Source: Planctomycetota bacterium (GTDB taxonomy: Bacteria > Planctomycetota > Planctomycetia > Gemmatales > HRBIN36). Taken from it: 64,000 nt of DNA. Below the pieces are notes generated by a model, which had not been told where the DNA came from, did no database searches, and saw only the letters and a list, made by a program, of their open reading frames with translations. Location: positions 218,342-282,341 of the forward strand of contig JACTMY010000018.1 in assembly GCA_014584395.1 (NCBI GenBank), given 5' to 3'. Below, in pieces: positions 33,453 through 41,470 of the stretch. Both the position numbers and the translations under genes were made by a program. The first letter of the stretch is position 1. Each line of letters opens with the position of its first letter.

Positions 33453-34997
33453 TTAGCGGGGAGCGGTGGCCGCCATGCGCTCCGCCATCTGGCGCAGCAT
33501 TTCCTGGTCTGACCAGCCGCTTGTGTGCGGCTGCCTTTGCGCAATGACAATGCTCCCTTGAAAGGCAGGCTGTCGCTGTCTTTCCAGGGTTGCCTTGAGG
33601 CGATAGACCGCGTTGTTCAAAAAATAGTCGTCGGCATCGCCGACCCAGACGTGGATCTTGCCGTTGACCTTCGGCCCGAGTTGGGGCCAGTGTTCTTCAA
33701 CGTAAAGCCTGAGGTCGTACTGTTTCCAATGTTCGACCACGGAGCGATCGATCACGCCAGTCTTCGGGTCCCAAAGCGCCTTGGGGCGTCCATCAACTCC
33801 CCGTGGACCATAAGCCGCATTCCATGAAGCCCAGTCCTTGCCGCCCATGACCCAGTGGTCGCCCAACCCCAGCACATTTTCGATCTGGCATTCATGGCGG
33901 ACAGTATAGACCGTGTCGCCATCGATGGTGCGTTTGGCTGGCCGCTCAAAGCCAAAACGATTGACATAGGCATTCTGATCTTCGTAAATGTTGATCAATT
34001 CATAGCAGCGAAAATCAACCGCATCAGGGCAGGAAGACCAGCAGCCATTGAAATAGTCGGGATAGAAAAGCTGCAAGGCAAGGGAGACCCAGCCGCCGGT
34101 GGAGGCGCCCGCGGTGAAGCGGGCATGGGGCTGGCCGATGCAGCGGAACGTTTTCTCGACGTGGGGGATTAATTCTTGTGTCAAAGCGTCGCCATAGGGG
34201 CCGTTGTTCGCGGAGTTAACCTGATAGGGATCGCCATAGGGTCCGGCCCCATCAAGCAACAGGCGGACGAAGGGCGTTGCGCTTTCCGTTGCTCCTCCCC
34301 GGCTCGCCATGAAGCGGGCCATGGTAAAGCGCGTGCCGTAGCCGCCGATGTCGACGCAGAGGGGAAAACGCCGCTGGGGATCGCGGTCAAAGCCAGCCGG
34401 CAAAATCACCGCCGCCCGGTAGAACATGGGGCGGCCGTGAAAGTCGCTCAGAAGTTTCGACGGAAACTTGAGATACTTGACGCGGTCCGTGTCGGCGGGC
34501 AGGCGTTCGTCCGGCTCCCGCTCGGTCAGCAAGAGGCGCGGGGTTTCCCCCTGGCCGATCTGGATGACCTGAGGTTTGCTGAAGAGGTTGCCCGGAGCGT
34601 TGGGCAAATTCAGATCGCGGTTGGTCATGAAGACCGCTTGCGCCAGGTATTCGCCCGGAGCCACGTCGGCCAGGCTGGCGATGGGAAAGGCTGGGGACTG
34701 ATCATCCACGGACGCCACGTGATCCGCTCGGAAGGCGGAGACGTCGGCGCCAAAGATCGGCGGCGCTTGCAGGCCCGTTCTGCCGATGGCGCGGCGCAGA
34801 TCGCTGCTCCGCAAATCCTTGGAGAGCACCACCACCAACCGCCCCTGAGCCGGCGGTTCCACGACCAGGGCAGGCGCGATGGCTACTTCGATCCGCCGCT
34901 TGGCCGATCCTTGCGGGGCACCCTCAGCGCTTATCCAAAGCAGCCACGGCAAGAAACAAAAGAACAAGCCCAGCCGATGATGGCGAAACGGATTCAT
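33453..34997 (-). CDS. Exported alpha/beta-hydrolase esterase (esterase D / enterochelin-esterase-like)
   Basis: About 514 residues with a signal peptide (MNPFRHHRLGLFFCFLPWLLWISAEGA). The C-terminal half is an alpha/beta hydrolase: nucleophile-elbow TAGASTGGW near 300, then a serine-hydrolase Asp in HVWVGDADDYF near 455 and a catalytic-type His in QRQPHTSGW near 495. The N-terminal part is a beta-rich domain, as in enterochelin esterase-like and putative esterase families. ATG 34997 with AAGGA eight bases upstream gives an intact signal; the longer frame lacks one. Substrate unknown; periplasmic ester hydrolysis inferred. Single gene, convergent with corA and divergent from the M28 gene. Confidence 0.82.
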   Translation of the reverse strand: MNPFRHHRLGLFFCFLPWLLWISAEGAPQGSAKRRIEVAIAPALVVEPPAQGRLVVVLSKDLRSSDLRRAIGRTGLQAPPIFGADVSAFRADHVASVDDQSPAFPIASLADVAPGEYLAQAVFMTNRDLNLPNAPGNLFSKPQVIQIGQGETPRLLLTEREPDERLPADTDRVKYLKFPSKLLSDFHGRPMFYRAAVILPAGFDRDPQRRFPLCVDIGGYGTRFTMARFMASRGGATESATPFVRLLLDGAGPYGDPYQVNSANNGPYGDALTQELIPHVEKTFRCIGQPHARFTAGASTGGWVSLALQLFYPDYFNGCWSSCPDAVDFRCYELINIYEDQNAYVNRFGFERPAKRTIDGDTVYTVRHECQIENVLGLGDHWVMGGKDWASWNAAYGPRGVDGRPKALWDPKTGVIDRSVVEHWKQYDLRLYVEEHWPQLGPKVNGKIHVWVGDADDYFLNNAVYRLKATLERQRQPAFQGSIVIAQRQPHTSGWSDQEMLRQMAERMAATAPR

Positions 34998-35224
34998 GCG
35001 ATCATCCTTCACAGGTTGGAACCAACCACCCTTGCTGGTCGAGGTCGATCTCGGACCACATGCACGCATACAAAGCAGGGTTGACGATTAATATAGGAAT
35101 CACCCGCACAATCTTCGCCTGCCATTCCTCCCATTCCCCGCGATGTTCTGACGACTTTGCCATAGGCTCAAACCCATGCGCTCCACTACAATGCCAATAG
35201 CCCGTAAATCAAGGGAACGCCTTC

Positions 35225-36298
35225 ATGTCCCACAAAACGCGCTTACTTTGGACCGTGCTCAGCCTCCTGGTGGTCGGGGGAGGAATCGTCCTCATGATGC
35301 ATTATCCATCCTCGAACGCGCAAAGCTCGAACCAGGGGAGCACCTCCTTCGCCACGGGCCGGGGGGGAGCCGATTCGTCCGCGACGTTCGATGCTCAGAG
35401 AGCCTTCAACTATCTCCGGCAAATCTGCGCCATCGGACCCCGCATCAGCGGCACGGAGGGGATGAAGAAGCAGATCGCCATGGTCAAAAAGCACTTCGAG
35501 GCGCAGGGAGCGCAGGTGGAGCTGCAGACCTTTCAGGCCAAGCAGCGCAGCCGGCCCCAAGCCGTCGAAATGACGAACCTCATCGCCCGCTGGCATCCCG
35601 AACGCAAGCGGCGGATCATGGTGTGCACCCATTACGACACCCGCCCCATCGCCGATCAGGAGCCGAACCCGCGCGACTGGACCAAGCCGTTTGTCGGCGC
35701 CAATGACGGCGCTTCGGGCGTGGCGGTGATGATGGAACTCGCCCATCATGTCGCCGCCCTGGAACTGAAAGTCGGCCTGGATTTTGTCCTCTTCGATGGG
35801 GAAGAATACATCTTTGACAAGCGTCCCAGCGAGGAAGGCGGTGATCGCTACTTCTTCGGCTCGGATCATTTCGCCGATGAGTATGCTAAAGCGCGGCGGC
35901 AAAACCCCGGCGGGATGGAGTACCTTGAAGCCATCCTGCTCGACATGGTGGCGGGGAAAAACGCCAAGTTTCCTTATGAAGGCCATTCCGCCATGTCCGC
36001 GGGCAGACTGGTCGAGAAAATATGGAACATCGCTAAGGAGCTGGATTGCAAGGCCTTCGTGCCGAGCTGGGGGCAGGACGTGCTCGATGATCATCTCGCC
36101 TTGCTGCGCGTCGGCATCCCCGCGGTCGACATTGTGCCCAGCGCGCCGCGGAATCGCCACATCTTGCCGGGTCGTGAAGCGGACTTCATGGACTATCCCC
36201 ATTGGCATCGGCTGTCGGACATTCCCGAAAACTGTTCCCCGGATACCATGGATCAGGTCGGACGCGTGCTGATGACCTGGATGAGACGGGCCTTTTGA
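35225..36298 (+). CDS. M28-family, glutaminyl-peptide cyclotransferase-like zinc enzyme
   Basis: A 357-residue protein with an N-terminal membrane segment (LLWTVLSLLVVGGGIVLMM), so it is exported or anchored. The zinc site matches the M28/QPCT group: THYDTR at about 138, GANDGASG at about 160 (Asp ligand), FDGEE near 183 (Glu) and DDHLALLRVGIPAVD near 290 (His). The last motif and the FFGSDHFAD segment are closer to glutaminyl cyclases than to aminopeptidases, so it may form N-terminal pyroglutamate on exported proteins. AAGGGAAC precedes the ATG. It is followed at 15 bases by a small membrane protein gene, suggesting an operon. Confidence 0.85.
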   Translation: MSHKTRLLWTVLSLLVVGGGIVLMMHYPSSNAQSSNQGSTSFATGRGGADSSATFDAQRAFNYLRQICAIGPRISGTEGMKKQIAMVKKHFEAQGAQVELQTFQAKQRSRPQAVEMTNLIARWHPERKRRIMVCTHYDTRPIADQEPNPRDWTKPFVGANDGASGVAVMMELAHHVAALELKVGLDFVLFDGEEYIFDKRPSEEGGDRYFFGSDHFADEYAKARRQNPGGMEYLEAILLDMVAGKNAKFPYEGHSAMSAGRLVEKIWNIAKELDCKAFVPSWGQDVLDDHLALLRVGIPAVDIVPSAPRNRHILPGREADFMDYPHWHRLSDIPENCSPDTMDQVGRVLMTWMRRAF

Positions 36299-36313
36299 GC
36301 GAGTCAACCTGTC

Positions 36314-36877
36314 ATGGTGCTTTCCGATCTCCCTTATTATTTGATCCCGGTGTTTGCTGGCCTGTTGGCCGTCCTGGCAGTGTGGTTCGCCTGGCTGCAG
36401 GTCCGGCAACTGTTCTGGCTGCGGGATCAGCCCCATTTTACCCACGATGATCGCCAACACTTCAAATGGCAGATCATCCGCCGGCTTGCCGGTTGCTTCT
36501 TGATGTTGGCGGCGGCGGTGATGCTGGCCGGCCTGATGGGCATGCGGATTCTGGATCGACTGGATGAGCTGATCCTGAGGTCCAACCAGGCGCGCATCGA
36601 GGAGAAACCCCTCGCGCCGCTGACGGAAGAAGAGCGGTCCTTCGTCTTGTTCAGCTTTGCCTACGTGGGCGTGTTGATGGGAGCGATTGTCTTGCTGATT
36701 GGGCTTGGTTTGTGGGAGATTCGGTCGATTCGCAAGCATGGGATTCGACATCGGCGGCGAATTCGCGAGGACGAACGCACGATGCTGGAAAGGCAACTCC
36801 CCTTGCTGTATCAAGAACGGCAGCGGAGCACCGGCCTGGCGGACGACGCCGATGAACCGCCGGGGCGGAGTGATTAA
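36314..36877 (+). CDS. Small membrane protein, function unknown
   Basis: A 187-residue protein with about three transmembrane helices (residues about 8-30, 60-80, 115-140) and a highly basic, Arg-rich C-terminal tail (IRKHGIRHRRRIREDERTM). No motif recognised. It begins 15 bases after the QPCT-like gene and is followed by the M2-type peptidase gene, so all three may be co-transcribed. Function unknown. Confidence 0.68.
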   Translation: MVLSDLPYYLIPVFAGLLAVLAVWFAWLQVRQLFWLRDQPHFTHDDRQHFKWQIIRRLAGCFLMLAAAVMLAGLMGMRILDRLDELILRSNQARIEEKPLAPLTEEERSFVLFSFAYVGVLMGAIVLLIGLGLWEIRSIRKHGIRHRRRIREDERTMLERQLPLLYQERQRSTGLADDADEPPGRSD

Positions 36878-36939
36878 CGGCACGCGGTCGGCGGCGTGCG
36901 AGGAGTCCATGATTCTTGAGGGAAAACGGAGAGAGTGAC

Positions 36940-38634
36940 ATGAATCGCGGGATGCTGCTCTTGGGTTGTCTTTTGAGTTTATCCTGGGGAGGACACATGG
37001 CGCTGCTGGGAATGCATGATCCTCTGACCATCGACGAGGAGGCCGCCCTGTTCATCAAGCGGCACGAGGAACGTTTGCGTCCCCTGGAATACAAGGCGGG
37101 TTTAGCCTGGTGGAACGCCAACGTCACGGGCAAGGACGAGGATTTCGCCAAAAAGGAAGAAATTCAGAATGAATTGGACGCCGCTCTGGCCGACCGCAAT
37201 TGGTTCAATCAGGTCAAAAATCTGCATGAATCGGAGATCACGGATCCCCTCCTGCGAAGGCAAATTCACATCTTGTATCTGCAATACCTGGAAAAGCAAG
37301 TCGACCCCGAGCTGCTCAAGGCGATGTCGGCCAAGGCCAACGCCGTGGAAAAAGCCTTCAACGTCTACCGGGCCAAGGTGGGCGCGGAGGAGATGACGGA
37401 CAGTCAAGTCCGCAAGGTGCTGAAGGAATCCAGCAACAGCGAGCAGCGCAAGGCCGTGTGGGAGGCCAGCAAGGGCGTGGGAGCCGTCGTGGAAAACGAC
37501 CTCAAGGAACTCGTGCGCCTCCGCAACCAGGCGGCCCGCAAGCTGGGCTTTGCCGACTACCACAAGATGATGCTCCATCTCAACGAGCAGGATCAGGCCA
37601 AGGTCTTGCAACTTTTCGATGAGCTGGACCAACTCACCCGCGAACCCTTCCGCAAGATCAAGGAAGAGATCGATCAGAAATTGGCGGGGAAGCTGGGCAT
37701 CGCTGTCGCGGACCTTCGCCCCTGGCATTACCAGGATCCCTTCTTCCAGGAGCCGCCGGCCATTTATGACACCAACCTGGATGTGGAATACGCCAAGGTG
37801 GACATCCTGAAGCTGTGCCGGGACTTTTACAAGGGCATGGATTTGCCCATCGACGACGTCATCGCCCGCAGCGACCTGTATGAGAAGCCGGGGAAAAGCC
37901 CCCACGCCTTTTGCATCGACGTCGATCGCGACGGCGACGTGCGCGTGCTCGCCAACATCGTTCCCAATGAATACTGGATGGCCACGATGCTGCACGAATT
38001 GGGCCACGCTGTCTACAGCAGCAAGAACATCCCGCAGAGCGTGCCCTACGTGCTGCGGAGCGAGGCCCACATCCTGTGCACCGAAGGCGTGGCCATGCAG
38101 TTTGAAAAATTCTCCAAGAGTTCCGCGTGGCTCAAGAACATGGGCGTGCAGGTGGCGGACCCGGCCAAGTTTGATGAGACCGCCAAGAAGATGCTGCGCA
38201 ATCAACTCCTCATCTTCTCGCGGTGGTGCCAGGTCATGCTGCGCTTTGAAAAGGGCATGTACGAGAATCCCGACCAGGACCTGAATAAGCTGTGGTGGGA
38301 CCTCGTGGAAGAATATCAGATGATGCGGCGTCCCGAAGGCCGCTCCGCGCCGGATTACGCCAGCAAGATCCACGTCTGCAGCGCCCCGGCCTACTATCAC
38401 AATTACATGATGGGCCAGCTTTTCGCCTCGCAAGTGCATCATGCCCTGTCGCGCACTGTGCTGAAAACGACTCCCGATCAGGCCGACTACGTCAATCGCA
38501 AGGAGGTGGGGCAATTCATGAAGGAAAAGGTGTTCGCGCCAGGCCGGACGCTCAGTTGGAATCAACTGACCAAGTTCGCTACGGGCGAGGAACTGAACGC
38601 CAAGGCTTTCGCGGCCGATTTTGGCGGGAAATGA
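36940..38634 (+). CDS. M2-type (ACE-like) zinc metallopeptidase
   Basis: About 564 residues. The zinc motif HELGH is at 352-356 and the third ligand Glu in LCTEGVA at 382, spaced as in angiotensin-converting-enzyme-type peptidases rather than the M3 family, though both share the fold. A signal-like N-terminus (MLLLGCLLSLSWGG) indicates export. Long helical N-terminal half with charged heptads, then the catalytic cleft. ATG 36940 has GGAGAGA five bases upstream; an upstream TTG at 36916 lacks one. Probably a periplasmic dipeptidyl carboxypeptidase-like enzyme that degrades peptides. Follows the M28 and small membrane genes. Confidence 0.82.
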   Translation: MNRGMLLLGCLLSLSWGGHMALLGMHDPLTIDEEAALFIKRHEERLRPLEYKAGLAWWNANVTGKDEDFAKKEEIQNELDAALADRNWFNQVKNLHESEITDPLLRRQIHILYLQYLEKQVDPELLKAMSAKANAVEKAFNVYRAKVGAEEMTDSQVRKVLKESSNSEQRKAVWEASKGVGAVVENDLKELVRLRNQAARKLGFADYHKMMLHLNEQDQAKVLQLFDELDQLTREPFRKIKEEIDQKLAGKLGIAVADLRPWHYQDPFFQEPPAIYDTNLDVEYAKVDILKLCRDFYKGMDLPIDDVIARSDLYEKPGKSPHAFCIDVDRDGDVRVLANIVPNEYWMATMLHELGHAVYSSKNIPQSVPYVLRSEAHILCTEGVAMQFEKFSKSSAWLKNMGVQVADPAKFDETAKKMLRNQLLIFSRWCQVMLRFEKGMYENPDQDLNKLWWDLVEEYQMMRRPEGRSAPDYASKIHVCSAPAYYHNYMMGQLFASQVHHALSRTVLKTTPDQADYVNRKEVGQFMKEKVFAPGRTLSWNQLTKFATGEELNAKAFAADFGGK

Positions 38635-38679
38635 CCCTGCCCGTAACGCATCGTGCTTGCCATGGCGGCCTAAGCTCGC

Positions 38680-39309
38680 CTAGGCGGTGCCAAACTGCCG
38701 ATCGCCCGCATCGCCCAGGCCGGGCACGATGTAGTTCTTCTCATTGAGATGGCTGTCGACTGCTGCCAGGAAAAGCGGAACGTCGGGATGGTGTTTGCGC
38801 ATCACCGCCACCCCCTCCGGCGCCGCAATCAAGCCGAGGAACTTGATCCGGCCCACCCCTTTCTTTTTCAGCTCATTGATGCAAGCGACGGCCGACCCTC
38901 CCGTGGCGAGCATAGGGTCCACCACCATGGCCACGTCGAACGGCGCCTTGGCCGGCAAGGGGTTGTAATACAGGACCGGCTGCGACGTGGCGTGATCGCG
39001 GTACATGCCCAGATGCCAGACGCCCGCCGAGGGGACCAATTCGAGGATCGCTTCCGCCATGCCCAGTCCGGCCCGCAAAATCGGCACCAGCCCAATCGGC
39101 TCGGCCAATTCGTGGGCTGAACAGGTCGCCAAGGGGGTCGGCACCGTGATTTCTTGCAAGACAAGGTCCGTGGTGGCCTCGTAAAATAGGAGTTGCGATA
39201 ATTCGCGAACCAGCCGGCGAAACACGGGCGATGGCGTGTCCCGATGTCGTAATTGGGCGAGTCGTGTCAAAAGCAAGGGATGACGCGACACATGGACGGG
39301 TTCTGTCAT
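38680..39309 (-). CDS. upp: Uracil phosphoribosyltransferase
   Basis: Salvages uracil by joining it to PRPP to give UMP. The enzyme has about 209 residues, with the family GLGMAEAIL segment, the PRPP loop DPMLATGGSA at about 128-137 and the C-terminal YIVPGLGDAGDRQFGT uracil-binding signature, all intact. ATG 39309 has GAGG eight bases upstream and is preferred over GTG 39318. Its 3' end lies 45 bases from the end of the convergent peptidase gene; the glgE gene is divergent from it. Confidence 0.95.
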   Translation of the reverse strand: MTEPVHVSRHPLLLTRLAQLRHRDTPSPVFRRLVRELSQLLFYEATTDLVLQEITVPTPLATCSAHELAEPIGLVPILRAGLGMAEAILELVPSAGVWHLGMYRDHATSQPVLYYNPLPAKAPFDVAMVVDPMLATGGSAVACINELKKKGVGRIKFLGLIAAPEGVAVMRKHHPDVPLFLAAVDSHLNEKNYIVPGLGDAGDRQFGTA

Positions 39310-39421
39310 GAGGGCCACCTCGGGAAAAACCAGCGCCGGTTGATCGGTCGAATCCGTTCCGCGTCATTCTAGCCAATGGACGCGGGAATGTTGAGCCACC
39401 TTGAAGGAGAAAGTGCGGTTC

Positions 39422-41455
39422 ATGCATAAACCATTGACCACAGCCCATGATTCCCAGATGCAGCGGCTCCACGACGAGCGCATCCTGATCCTCAACGTCG
39501 CGCCCCAAATCGACTCCGGGCGGTATCCGATCAAGCGCATCGTCGGCGATCTCGTCCACGTCGAGGCCACCCTGCTCCGCGAAGGGCACGATCACCTGGC
39601 GGCCGTGCTCAAGTCCATGCGCGTCGAGGAAACGGAGTGGACCCTGACGCCCATGACGCAGCGCGCGGACGGCCGGTGGATCGCTTCCTTCCGCGTCGAG
39701 GAGCTAAAGGATTACGTTTACACCATCGAGGCGTGGACCGACCGCTTCGGCACGTGGCGCTGGGGGCTTGAACGCAAGTATGAAGCGGGGATTCACGACC
39801 TGCGCAGCGAACTGCTCGAAGGCGCTCACCTGGTCGATGAAGCCCGCCTGCAGGCGGTAGAATGGGCCGGCGATCAAGATTCCTCCGAACACACGGCCAA
39901 CGCCCTGTTCCTCAAACATTGCGCGGAACAATTGCGCCACTTGCCTGCCGGCGCCGCCGTGGCCCTGGCCAGGGACTTGCAACTGGAAGCCTGCATGCTG
40001 CGTTACGCTGAAAGGCGCAATCTCACGACGCTCGATCGGTTGATTTATGTCACGGTGGATCGGCCCAAGGCCCGCTGCGGCGCTTGGTATGAACTGTTTG
40101 TCCGCTCGCAAACCGATGATCCCCGGCGCCATGGCACCTTCCGGGATTGCATCAAACGGCTGCCTGAGATCGCCCGGCTGGGATTCGATGTGCTTTACCT
40201 CACGCCGATCCACCCCATCGGCACAACCCACCGCAAGGGCCGCAACAACACCTTGAAAGCGGGACCTCACGACCCCGGCTCCCCTTGGGCCATTGGCAGC
40301 GAGGAAGGGGGACACGACGCCGTTCATCCAGAATTGGGAACGCTCAAGGATTTTCGGGACCTCGTCCAGGCAGCCCGTGAACTGGGCATCGAGATCGCTC
40401 TGGACATCGCCATGCAGTGTTCCCCCGATCATCCCTATCTCAAGAAGCATCCGCAGTGGTTCAAGCACCGGCCCGACGGCACGCTTCAATACGCCGAGAA
40501 TCCACCCAAGAAGTACCAAGATATCTACCCGTTGGATTTCGATACCGAGGACTGGGTCAGCCTTTGGCAGGAATGGAAGCGCATCTTCCTCTTTTGGATC
40601 AAGCAAGGGGTGTCGATCTTCCGCGTGGACAATCCCCACACGAAACCCTTTGGCTTTTGGGAATGGCTCATTCACGAGATCCGCCTGGTCCACCCGGAAG
40701 CCATTTTTCTTTCCGAAGCGTTCACCATCCCCGACAAAATGAAAACCTTGGCCAAGCTGGGCTTCACGCAATCCTACACCTATTTCACCTGGACCAACGA
40801 CAAACCCGGCCTGATCCAATACTTCACCGACCTGACCCGCTCCGAGATGGTCGAGTATTTTCGCGGGAATCTTTTCGCCAACACCCCCGATATCCTGCAT
40901 GCCTATCTTCAAAAAGGCGGCCGGCCCGCCTTCAAGATTCGCCTCCTGCTCGCGGCGACGCTCTCCTCTTCCTATGGCATCTACAGCGGCTATGAGTTGT
41001 GTGAAAACGTGCCCGTGGAGCCTGGCAGCGAGGAATATCTCCACTCCGAAAAATATGAGATCAAGGTCCGCGACTGGAACCACGTGCTCAACATCAACGA
41101 TTTCATTCAAAGGGTCAATCGCGCGCGCCGCGACAATCCCGCCCTGCACTTCTATGACAATTTGCGCTTTCACGCCTGCGAGCATCCCGACGTGATGGTC
41201 TATTCGAAGGCGGCGCCCGATGGCCAAAACGTGGTCCTGGTGATCGTCAGCTTGAATCCCCGCGACGCCGTCTCATGCCACGTCGACCTCGACTTGTCGC
41301 TGTTAGGCTTGACGGATCAGCACGTCTTTGAGGTGGAGGATCAAATCACCGGCGCTCGCTGGACGTGGCGCGGCGCCCGGCAATTCATCATCCTCCATCC
41401 TGACAAGGAGCCTGGCCATCTCCTCGTCCTGCGCAAGGCCTCTCTCGAGTCTTGA
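39422..41455 (+). CDS. glgE: Maltose-1-phosphate maltosyltransferase (GlgE, GH13_3)
   Basis: Transfers maltose from alpha-maltose 1-phosphate onto alpha-1,4-glucan, as in the trehalose-to-glycogen route. The 677-residue protein has the N-terminal PQIDSGRYPIKR region of the GlgE-specific domain, the GH13 barrel motifs DIAMQCSPDHPY, nucleophile Asp in IFRVDNPHTKP at about 403, acid/base Glu in FLSEAFT at about 432, and the transition-state NTPDIL segment near 484. All key residues are kept. AAGGAGA lies 10 bases before the ATG. GlgB, TreS or the maltokinase gene are not nearby, so the pathway partners must be encoded elsewhere. Secure identity. Confidence 0.93.
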   Translation: MHKPLTTAHDSQMQRLHDERILILNVAPQIDSGRYPIKRIVGDLVHVEATLLREGHDHLAAVLKSMRVEETEWTLTPMTQRADGRWIASFRVEELKDYVYTIEAWTDRFGTWRWGLERKYEAGIHDLRSELLEGAHLVDEARLQAVEWAGDQDSSEHTANALFLKHCAEQLRHLPAGAAVALARDLQLEACMLRYAERRNLTTLDRLIYVTVDRPKARCGAWYELFVRSQTDDPRRHGTFRDCIKRLPEIARLGFDVLYLTPIHPIGTTHRKGRNNTLKAGPHDPGSPWAIGSEEGGHDAVHPELGTLKDFRDLVQAARELGIEIALDIAMQCSPDHPYLKKHPQWFKHRPDGTLQYAENPPKKYQDIYPLDFDTEDWVSLWQEWKRIFLFWIKQGVSIFRVDNPHTKPFGFWEWLIHEIRLVHPEAIFLSEAFTIPDKMKTLAKLGFTQSYTYFTWTNDKPGLIQYFTDLTRSEMVEYFRGNLFANTPDILHAYLQKGGRPAFKIRLLLAATLSSSYGIYSGYELCENVPVEPGSEEYLHSEKYEIKVRDWNHVLNINDFIQRVNRARRDNPALHFYDNLRFHACEHPDVMVYSKAAPDGQNVVLVIVSLNPRDAVSCHVDLDLSLLGLTDQHVFEVEDQITGARWTWRGARQFIILHPDKEPGHLLVLRKASLES

Positions 41456-41470
41456 CGCCAGGGAGGGGCT

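Noticed and set aside
35180-35224. TACAAT before the M28 gene as a promoter -10
   Set aside because: No -35 element at acceptable spacing; too weak to list.
35243-36910. A 555-codon open frame on the minus strand
   Set aside because: Antisense to the M28 and small membrane genes; Gln/His/Pro-rich composition typical of shadow frames.
37102-38565. A 487-codon minus-strand frame
   Set aside because: Antisense to the M2-type peptidase whose zinc motif is intact; no family motif in the antisense frame.
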